DNA of 10,863 nt from NCBI GenBank assembly GCA_041655595.1, contig JBBAFB010000072.1, forward strand, positions 1 to 10,863, in the 5' to 3' direction. The first letter of the stretch is position 1. Each line of letters opens with the position of its first letter. Origin of the DNA: JBBAFB01 sp041655595 (GTDB lineage: Bacteria; Bacillota; DULZ01). Under the pieces are notes generated by a model. The model had not been told where the DNA came from and did not search any database. It saw nothing but the letters and a program-made list of their open reading frames with translations. The position numbers and the translations under genes were made by a program. Below, in pieces: positions 5,145-10,863 of this stretch.

Positions 5145-7624
5145 TGAAAGGGATTATCATGGCCGGTGGTAAAGGTTCTAGGTTGCGTCCTTTAACCTGT
5201 GACCGGCCCAAACCTTTGGTGCCGATTGTTAATAAGCCGGTGATGGAATATGCTATAGAGCTGCTACGTTTCTACGGGGTTACAGAAATAGGGGTGACCT
5301 TGCAGTATTTGCCGGAAAAAATAGTGGATTATTTTGGTGACGGTAAAGCTTGGAATGTAAACCTATATTATTTTGTTGAGGAAAACCCTCTTGGAACAGC
5401 CGGTAGTGTTAAGAATGCGGAGGATTTTCTGGATGAAACCTTTATCGTGATTAGCGGTGATGCCCTAACCGACTTTAACTTGGCTTCGGCCTTAGATTTT
5501 CACCATCAAAAGCAATCCAAGGCGACCATTGTTTTAACAACGGTTGAAAATCCTCTGGAATATGGGGTGGTAATTACCGGTAGCGAGGGTCAAATTGTTA
5601 AGTTTTTAGAAAAACCCGACTGGGGAGAAGTTTTTAGTGATCAAGTGAATACCGGTATCTATATTTTAGAGCCCGAAATACTGACTTTGATACCCCAAAA
5701 GCAGTTCTTTGATTTTAGCAAGGACCTTTTCCCCCTACTTTTAAAGCATAAAATGCCCCTGTATGGCAAGGTTTTGGATGGTTATTGGTGTGATATAGGC
5801 AATCTGGAGCAATATTATGATGCCCATAGGGCTTTTTTGGCCGGTGAAATTAAATTGGTGCCAAGTGGCATTTACCAGGGCGACGGTATCTGGGTGGGAC
5901 AAGGCACAAAGCTGGACAGCTCGGTTTCTTTAAAAGGGCCCCTTTTTTTAGGTGATCATTGTCGGGTGGGGTCCGATGTTATGTTAGGCCCATACACCGT
6001 TTTGGGGAATAATGTGCAGGTAAAAGAAAGAGCAAGTATCAAAAAATCCATCCTTTGGGATGGCTGCTACATAGGAAAGGAAAGTGAATTAAGAGGGGCG
6101 GTTGTCTGTAATATGGTGGGTTTAGAAAAGGGGGTTTCCGTTTTTGAGGGGGCAGTTATTGGGGATCACACCATAATTGAGCGCGATAGTATGATAAAAC
6201 CTCAAGTTAAAATTTGGCCCTATAAGCGTCTCGAAAAAGGAGCTGTTTTAAATAAAAATTTTATTTGGGGTGCCAAGGGCAAAAAACAACTATTTAACTC
6301 CTTAGGTATTCCCGGTCCTTTTAACAGGGAGATTACTCCGGAGGTATCGGTTCGGCTTGGGGCGGCTTATGGCAGTATCTTCCCGATAAATAAAAAGGTA
6401 GCAATCGCCTATGATGGGCAAAGCGGTATTTCGATGTTGAAGGCTGCCTTTATGGCAGGCATTCAAAGTACCGGTGTTAATATTGTAGACTTGGGCAATA
6501 TCCCTTTTTCCGGCCTGCGTTACGGGGTGGAAGCCCTCGCCCTGGAGGGGGGGGTGCATCTACATCTGGATGATTTCGAACCGGGAAAAACCTGGTTTCG
6601 TTTTGTCAGCAAGGATGGCTACCTCTTTAATAAAGGTGAGGTAAGAAGGTTGGAAGATATTTATGCCCGAGAAGATGTCCGCAGAGTGGATATAGAGGAC
6701 TTGGGCTTGAATTATCCTTTGGGAAATATTGAAGGCATTTATGCCGATTATTTATTGGACCGGGTTAATAGGGATTTAATTAAAGAACAGCAATTTTCTT
6801 TAGTGGTGGGAACAAACTTAAGTTCTTTAACAACCTTTCTCCCTCAATTACTAAAAAGGCTGGGAGTAAATGTTTTGGGGATTACAGGTCTTCCGGATAC
6901 TGAAACCATTCCTTCCACAAGTGTTCCGGAAGCACTAAAGAACCTAGCAAACGAAGTAATAGCAAGGGGAGGCAACCTAGGAGCCTATTTAGACTCCCAG
7001 GGAGTAAGGCTTTTTTTAGTGGATGAAAAAGGCCAGATCCTTGATGAAAACATGTACTTACTGTTAGTGGCTTTGATTATTTTTAAAAAGAATCCCCAAG
7101 CAAAAGTTGCCGTTCCCGTTACCGCTCCACAGGCAATGGAGGTATTGGCAGAAAATTTTGGTGGAGAAATTATTAGAATCAAAACCGGGGATGCTCAACT
7201 GATGGAGGTTGTAAAGGAGTTGAGATTTTCAAAATTGCAAGGGGACTTTAACCAGCAATCCCTGCAATTTGACGGGTTATTATCCCTTTTAAAAATACTT
7301 GAATATTTGGCGGAAAGCAAACAGAGTTTGTCTGCTTTGGTGGAGGAAATACCAAAATTTTATATGGAGATGCAAACCATTGCTTGCCCCCGGGAAGCAG
7401 GCGGAAAATTTATGCGAAAAATAATTGAAGAAAAAGGGAAAAATAAAATTGAGTTGGTTGATGGGATTAAAATCTATGAAGATGACAGTTGGGCTTTGAT
7501 TCTGCCTGATCCGGATGAGCCTGCCTATAGAATTTATAGCGAAAGCTTCTCTCAGGAGGCCGCTTCGGAGTTGACAGCTTTTTATGTCAACAAGGTTAAA
7601 GATTTTTTGCGGAACATGGATTGA
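5144..7624 (+). CDS. sugar-1-phosphate nucleotidylyltransferase fused to a degenerate phosphomannomutase-like domain
   Basis: This 826-residue protein has three parts. Residues 1-235 are a nucleotidyltransferase with the NTP-binding MAGGKGSRLRPLTCDRPKP (6-24), the metal-site region ISGDALTDF (103-111), FLEKP (154-158) and VNTGIYILEP (168-177). Residues 240-375 are hexapeptide repeats that should form a left-handed beta-helix. Residues 390-826 resemble phosphomannomutase/phosphoglucomutase. Such fusions are usually annotated mannose-1-phosphate guanylyltransferase and make GDP-mannose or a similar activated sugar for envelope glycans; the actual sugar is not readable here. In the mutase part the usual phosphoserine loop is replaced by GGVHLHLDDFEP (469-480), the DGDADR metal loop by LDSQGVR (616-622) and the C-terminal phosphate loop by LPDPDEPAYRIYSE (787-800), so mutase activity is doubtful. 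ATG 5144 is the only possible start, because an in-frame stop lies two codons upstream. It is followed after 111 bp by a separately promoted protease gene. Confidence 0.88.
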   Translation: MKGIIMAGGKGSRLRPLTCDRPKPLVPIVNKPVMEYAIELLRFYGVTEIGVTLQYLPEKIVDYFGDGKAWNVNLYYFVEENPLGTAGSVKNAEDFLDETFIVISGDALTDFNLASALDFHHQKQSKATIVLTTVENPLEYGVVITGSEGQIVKFLEKPDWGEVFSDQVNTGIYILEPEILTLIPQKQFFDFSKDLFPLLLKHKMPLYGKVLDGYWCDIGNLEQYYDAHRAFLAGEIKLVPSGIYQGDGIWVGQGTKLDSSVSLKGPLFLGDHCRVGSDVMLGPYTVLGNNVQVKERASIKKSILWDGCYIGKESELRGAVVCNMVGLEKGVSVFEGAVIGDHTIIERDSMIKPQVKIWPYKRLEKGAVLNKNFIWGAKGKKQLFNSLGIPGPFNREITPEVSVRLGAAYGSIFPINKKVAIAYDGQSGISMLKAAFMAGIQSTGVNIVDLGNIPFSGLRYGVEALALEGGVHLHLDDFEPGKTWFRFVSKDGYLFNKGEVRRLEDIYAREDVRRVDIEDLGLNYPLGNIEGIYADYLLDRVNRDLIKEQQFSLVVGTNLSSLTTFLPQLLKRLGVNVLGITGLPDTETIPSTSVPEALKNLANEVIARGGNLGAYLDSQGVRLFLVDEKGQILDENMYLLLVALIIFKKNPQAKVAVPVTAPQAMEVLAENFGGEIIRIKTGDAQLMEVVKELRFSKLQGDFNQQSLQFDGLLSLLKILEYLAESKQSLSALVEEIPKFYMEMQTIACPREAGGKFMRKIIEEKGKNKIELVDGIKIYEDDSWALILPDPDEPAYRIYSESFSQEAASELTAFYVNKVKDFLRNMD

Positions 7625-7664
7625 CGCATTCAAAAAAATAAGGATTTTTAAGTTTAGGTAGGAT

Positions 7665-7693
7665 TTGCTTAATCTTTCTTGAATTACTATAAT
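7665..7693 (+). promoter_or_regulatory. sigma-A promoter for the CPBP protease gene
   Basis: TTGCTT (7665-7670), a 17-bp spacer and a perfect TATAAT (7688-7693) form a good promoter in the 111-bp gap. Transcription from about 7700 gives a leader of about 36 nt. A short AT-rich inverted repeat (AATTA-CTA-TAATT, 7682-7694) overlaps the -10. I see no terminator for the preceding gene, so readthrough from upstream is also possible. Confidence 0.65.
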
Positions 7694-7735
7694 TAAGGCG
7701 CAAACAATGTATTTTGCCTGGGAGGAGGATCCTGT

Positions 7736-8452
7736 ATGAATAATGAAAAAAGCCTCAGGTTTGGGTCCTTTTTTCAAGCTATTTCACTATTTTTAGTACT
7801 GCCCGCAATACTGGTTTTTAATAATTTGCTCGCCCTTTTTTTATCTAAAATAATTAAAATAAATAATGAAATGTTTTTTATAACTACAATTAGTATCATC
7901 CAAGGAATTTTGATTATTCTTGTTGCCCTTTATCTTGCCAGGCATTATTGGCACTGGGGATTAAGGGATTTTGGCCTAGGCTTGGAGAATTTGCCTAGAG
8001 GGCTCAGCGGAGGTTTAAAATTTGGACCGCTGATCTTCGTGCTGGTAGTATTGAGCGGGGCTTTAATAGAAGTGATTAAGCCCTTCGAGGGTGAAATGCA
8101 GCCCTTTGCCCAGTTGGTGATTAAGGCGAATTCCTTTTCGGAGTTATTTGTTTTGTTTTTACTGGGAGTGTTTATTGCCCCTTTAGCCGAAGAAATATAT
8201 TTCCGAGGCTTACTCTTTCCGGTTATTAAAGAATATTTAGGCTTGGCCGGTGGCATTATTGTGTCCGGTTTAATTTTTGGCTTAATGCACTTTGATTTAC
8301 TTAGATTTCTGCCCCTGGCTTTGGGGGGAATGGCCCTTGCCTATTTATATCACAAAACTAACTCACTTTATGCTGCTATTACGGCACATGGCGTTTGGAA
8401 TGGAATTATGCTATTTTTGCTGCATTTTTTACAGGGGTCGCCTACTTTTTAG
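7736..8452 (+). CDS. CPBP-family intramembrane glutamic endopeptidase
   Basis: This 238-residue integral membrane protein belongs to the CPBP (CAAX protease and bacteriocin-processing, 'Abi') family. Several hydrophobic segments are visible, at about 13-38, 47-67, 97-113, 137-150, 171-186, 190-204 and 221-232. Conserved family motifs are AEEIYFRG (151-158; E152, E153, R157), GLMHFD (182-187; H185) and the last motif AAITAHGVWNG (213-223; H218, N222), so the intramembrane active site appears complete. The start is ATG 7736 with GGAGGAGG at 7721-7728, 7 nt away. Bacterial members have varied or unknown roles, including bacteriocin self-immunity and peptide maturation. No bacteriocin, CAAX-type substrate or ABC exporter lies beside it here, so I assign no substrate. 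The product of this gene alone is confidently a CPBP protein; its function is open. Confidence 0.9.
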   Translation: MNNEKSLRFGSFFQAISLFLVLPAILVFNNLLALFLSKIIKINNEMFFITTISIIQGILIILVALYLARHYWHWGLRDFGLGLENLPRGLSGGLKFGPLIFVLVVLSGALIEVIKPFEGEMQPFAQLVIKANSFSELFVLFLLGVFIAPLAEEIYFRGLLFPVIKEYLGLAGGIIVSGLIFGLMHFDLLRFLPLALGGMALAYLYHKTNSLYAAITAHGVWNGIMLFLLHFLQGSPTF

Positions 8453-8475
8453 AAAAGTTAACCACAGAAATAGGC

Positions 8476-8504
8476 TTGATTTTGTGTTAAAATAAGGCTA
8501 ACAT
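8476..8504 (+). promoter_or_regulatory. candidate promoter of the acyl-CoA synthetase gene
   Basis: TTGATT (8476-8481), a 17-bp spacer and TAACAT (8499-8504) form a moderate sigma-A match. An overlapping alternative is the extended -10 form TGT-TAAAAT (8485-8493). Either gives an untranslated leader of over 110 nt, in which I see no convincing structure. No terminator is visible between the CPBP stop (8452) and this point. Confidence 0.4.
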
Positions 8505-8621
8505 ATATTCAAACAAGTAGGAAAATTGAAAAATTAATTCTAGCCCGGTAGTATCAAACAGGGAGACCTCAGTTTAAGGATTGACATTGGGTAAGTCAGA
8601 CTAAATCTAGGAGGAAGAGCC

Positions 8622-10232
8622 ATGATGCCTTATAATTTAAACATTAGCACCATGCTGGAAAGGGCGGAAACATTATATCCAAAGAAGCAGATAGTTTCCA
8701 GAACCCTAGACCAAATCCACCGTTTAACCTACCGTGAAGTAGGAGAAAGAACACGTCGGCTAAGCAGCGCCCTGAAGTCTTTGGGGGTAGAAAAAGGGGA
8801 TCGTGTCGGAACCATCGGGTCGAATCACCATAGGCATCTGGAGGCTTATTTTGCCATTCCGGGCCTGGGTGCAATTGTTCATACTATCAATATTAAATTT
8901 TCTTCACGGCATTTGGTTAATATGATCAATCACGCCGAAGATAAGGTGCTGTTAGTAGATGAGGAAATGCTGCCTCAAATTGAGAAAATTAAAGATCAAC
9001 TGCCCAAGGTGAAGGCCTATATAGTGATGTCCGACAGTAAGAAGCTTCCGGATTCCACCCTGAACCCCCTTTTTTCTTATGAGGGTCTGTTGGAAGGCGG
9101 GGACGGCAACTTTCAATTTGTAAAGGACCTGGACGAATATTCCCCTGCGGGCCTTTGCTATACTTTTTCGTCATCTGGGACCTTAAAAGGGGTGGTTTAT
9201 ACCCACCGCGGGGTGGTTCTCCACAGCTTGGTAGTGGGTTTGGGTGAGACGCTTGCCTTAACGGAAGCGGATGTATGTATGCCGATAGTGCCTATGTTTC
9301 ATGTCAACGCCTGGGGGCTGCCTTATGCAGCTACTTGGTTTGGAACCACGCAAGTTTTGCCCGGGCCGAATTTTACGCCGGAGATCCTAGCCGATTTAAT
9401 GTCTAAAGAAAGAGTGACCGTTGCAGCTAGTGTTCCTACAGTTTGGCTGGGTTTATTGATGGTATTAGAAAAAGGACTTCATGATGCAACTTCCCTTAGG
9501 GCAGCTATTAGCGGCGGCTCTGCCGTGCCGGTTTCTTTGATTGCAGCTTATGATAAATTAGGAATTCCCCTTTGTCAGGCCTATGGTATGACGGAAACCA
9601 CCCCTTTAGTAACTGTTTCCCGTCTAAAAAGCTATCAGGAAGAGCTGCCCGTTGAAGAAAGAATCATGTTTCGAGCCAAGCAGGGAATTTTGGCACCCGG
9701 TCTGGAAATGAAAATTGTAGGCCCTCAAGGTAAGGTTCTGTGGGATGGACAGGAAAGGGGCGAGCTGCTTTTGAGGGGGCCTTGGGTTGCCGGTGAATAC
9801 TATCGGGATGACGATTCTAACGGGGTTTTTAAGGATGGTTGGCTGCACACTGGTGATATAGCTTCAATTGACGAGGAAGGCTTTATTCAGCTCATGGATC
9901 GGACTAAGGATTTAATAAAGAGCGGCGGAGAATGGATCTCTCCGGTGGAACTGGAAAATGCAATTTTAGAGCTGGAAGGGGTATTGGAAGTTGCAGTGGT
10001 GGCAGTGCCCAGCCAGGAATGGGGCGAAAGACCGGTTGCTTGCGTAGTTTTAAAAGACGGTTACCGGGACCAACTGAAGCAGAAGGATATTTTAGAGCCT
10101 ATTGCTGAAAAATTCCCGGATTGGTGGCTTCCCGATGAGGTCTTATTTATGGATGAGCTTCCCAGAACAATAGCAGGCAAATTTTTAAAGGCCAAGTTGA
10201 AGGAGCAAGTAATAAAATATTTAAATAGGTAA
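8622..10232 (+). CDS. acyl-CoA synthetase (fatty-acid--CoA ligase, AMP-forming)
   Basis: This 536-residue ANL-superfamily enzyme is expected to activate a carboxylic acid with ATP to an acyl-adenylate and then transfer it to CoA; overall similarity is to the medium/long-chain FadD/AlkK-like group. Recognised motifs are PMFHVNAWG (224-232), SGGSAVP (297-303), the adenylation motif YGMTETTP (321-328), WLHTGD (407-412), DRTKDLIKSGGEWISPVELE (426-445) and the C-terminal PRTIAGKFLK (514-523), where K520 is the adenylation lysine. The ATP phosphate loop, normally of the form TSGTTGxPKG, reads TFSSSGTLKG (181-190): the second residue, one glycine and the proline are changed while the last KG is kept. 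The start is ATG 8622, with AGGAGG (8609-8614) 7 nt away; ATG 8625 is the alternative. No beta-oxidation genes adjoin it. The terminator lies 65 bp downstream. The substrate chain length is inference. Confidence 0.93.
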   Translation: MMPYNLNISTMLERAETLYPKKQIVSRTLDQIHRLTYREVGERTRRLSSALKSLGVEKGDRVGTIGSNHHRHLEAYFAIPGLGAIVHTINIKFSSRHLVNMINHAEDKVLLVDEEMLPQIEKIKDQLPKVKAYIVMSDSKKLPDSTLNPLFSYEGLLEGGDGNFQFVKDLDEYSPAGLCYTFSSSGTLKGVVYTHRGVVLHSLVVGLGETLALTEADVCMPIVPMFHVNAWGLPYAATWFGTTQVLPGPNFTPEILADLMSKERVTVAASVPTVWLGLLMVLEKGLHDATSLRAAISGGSAVPVSLIAAYDKLGIPLCQAYGMTETTPLVTVSRLKSYQEELPVEERIMFRAKQGILAPGLEMKIVGPQGKVLWDGQERGELLLRGPWVAGEYYRDDDSNGVFKDGWLHTGDIASIDEEGFIQLMDRTKDLIKSGGEWISPVELENAILELEGVLEVAVVAVPSQEWGERPVACVVLKDGYRDQLKQKDILEPIAEKFPDWWLPDEVLFMDELPRTIAGKFLKAKLKEQVIKYLNR

Positions 10233-10297
10233 GCGGCAGGCCTAGGGTGTTGGCTTATGGATATTCACTCGGTCTTATATTGGACTGGTAAAATTTG

Positions 10298-10328
10298 ACG
10301 GAACAGCCGGAAGCTGTTCCGTTTTTTT
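10298..10328 (+). terminator. intrinsic terminator of the acyl-CoA synthetase gene
   Basis: ACGGAACAGC (10298-10307) pairs perfectly with GCTGTTCCGT (10313-10322) around the loop CGGAA, followed by T to 10328. It sits in the convergent gap before the minus-strand LysM gene. Read from the other strand the hairpin is followed only by CAAATTTT, so it may also stop that transcript, but less strongly. The rest of the 201-bp gap (10233-10433) holds nothing else I can support. Confidence 0.92.
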
Positions 10329-10433
10329 GATATACGGGCCGATCTTGCAAAGGGCGGTTTTCCTGCGGAAGTTTTCCAGCTTAAATTTAAAACATTAGCC
10401 TGATTTATTTTTATGGTTTTCTAAAACCCGGAC

Positions 10434-10862
10434 TTAAGCCCAACTAACCCTTAACACTACCTGCACATTGACATCCGCCACTTTAGGACGGCCGTCCCTG
10501 GTCGTTACAATAATGTGCTCCAGCACAATATCATGAACGCCCTGAAATCCGTGATTACGTCTATAAAGAGCTACTAAACTGACAAACTCATGGGGATTGT
10601 TTTGGTAACACGATATAAAGTCATAGTCAGAATTGTAAGGACTTTTGATTCCGGTTAACAGTCTGGGATCTATTTTACCTTCTGCCTCTGCAGTCATGTA
10701 CTCACTGGGCTTGTAATAATGGCCCCCCGTTTTGTTTTCCATAAATCTGTTCACAAAATCCACAACATTTCTCGGGCAGGCTTGGCCCTGCTTGATTGTT
10801 AAAATCATGCCGGGGTAGATTAAATCGGGATTATTTACTTGCGGGTTTAGTCTGATGACTTG
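10434..10862 (-). CDS. LysM-domain protein with unrecognised C-terminal region (5' part missing)
   Basis: The minus-strand frame is open to the right edge, so the N-terminus is missing; the ATG at 10808 is internal. The first visible residues, reading VIRLNPQVNNPDLIYPG then MILTI, are the second half of a LysM repeat, a roughly 45-residue peptidoglycan/chitin-binding fold that ends in the typical hydrophobic PGM-I-L-x-I strand. The remaining 119 residues are soluble in character, with a GHYYKPSEYM segment, an FVSLVALYRRNHGF stretch and a C-terminal beta-like ending (VNVQVVLRVSW). I do not recognise this part as a known hydrolase or transglycosylase and see no catalytic triad. The protein probably acts in the envelope, at the spore surface or in a cell-wall-associated complex, but the signal peptide, if any, lies outside the window. 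It is convergent with the acyl-CoA synthetase and seems functionally unrelated to it. Confidence 0.75.
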   Translation of the reverse strand, partial: QVIRLNPQVNNPDLIYPGMILTIKQGQACPRNVVDFVNRFMENKTGGHYYKPSEYMTAEAEGKIDPRLLTGIKSPYNSDYDFISCYQNNPHEFVSLVALYRRNHGFQGVHDIVLEHIIVTTRDGRPKVADVNVQVVLRVSWA

Positions 10863-10863
10863 C

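Noticed and set aside
7289..7777. A 162-codon minus-strand open frame opposite the end of the fusion gene.
   Set aside because: It is antisense to two well-supported proteins and resembles no family; it is explained as a shadow of their codon use.
8581..8609. A consensus TTGACA at 8581-8586 as a promoter for the acyl-CoA synthetase.
   Set aside because: No acceptable -10 lies at 16-18 bp, and transcription would start inside or after the Shine-Dalgarno at 8609-8614.
9150..9200. A frameshift as the cause of the unusual P-loop in the acyl-CoA synthetase.
   Set aside because: Both flanks (GLCY before, KGVVYTHRG after) are in the same frame with the correct number of residues between them, so substitutions explain it better.
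1..10863. Defence system, prophage, transposon or CRISPR content.
   Set aside because: Every sizeable frame is a housekeeping-type or single orphan gene; no transposase, integrase, terminal repeats, spaced repeats or composition shift was seen.

Overview
This window looks like an ordinary chromosomal segment of a low-to-mid GC Firmicute, most likely a Clostridia member of the Peptococcaceae/Desulfotomaculum type. The evidence is strong AGGAGG-type ribosome binding sites, sigma-A-like promoters, compact intrinsic terminators after most genes, an alpha/beta-type iron-sulfur L-serine dehydratase, and a TTG start used with a perfect Shine-Dalgarno. The genus is inferred from general protein character, not from a database match. 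I see no mobile elements, tRNA or rRNA genes, CRISPR arrays or atypical composition.

Layout, left to right. Positions 2-487 hold the 3' end of an L-serine dehydratase alpha subunit, followed by glyA (serine hydroxymethyltransferase, 663-1904) and a strong terminator. Both enzymes use serine. Next are three genes that each appear to have their own promoter: a lone carbamate kinase (arcC, 2106-3047, terminator after it), glutamate racemase (murI, about 3173/3200-3979), and an Mrp/ApbC-type P-loop ATPase (4091-4930, two terminators in tandem). Then comes a large fusion protein, a sugar-1-phosphate nucleotidylyltransferase plus left-handed beta-helix plus phosphomannomutase-like domain (5144-7624), followed by a CPBP-family membrane protease (7736-8452) and an acyl-CoA synthetase (8622-10232, terminator after it). 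The only minus-strand gene is the 3' part of a LysM-domain protein at the right edge (10434-10862), convergent with the acyl-CoA synthetase.

How the genes work together: there is no obvious multigene pathway. Gaps of 110-213 bp, separate promoters and frequent terminators suggest mostly single-gene transcription units. The themes are central metabolism (serine/glycine, carbamoyl phosphate), envelope precursor supply (D-glutamate, an activated sugar), Fe-S cluster handling (Mrp, possibly relevant to the Fe-S serine dehydratase), and fatty-acid activation.

I did not find a convincing undescribed system. The points most worth a second look are the altered ATP-binding loop of the acyl-CoA synthetase, the phosphomannomutase domain of the fusion that has lost its recognisable catalytic motifs, a hexapeptide upstream reading frame overlapping that gene's start, a perfect spaced palindrome over the mrp promoter, and the unrecognised C-terminal region of the LysM protein.
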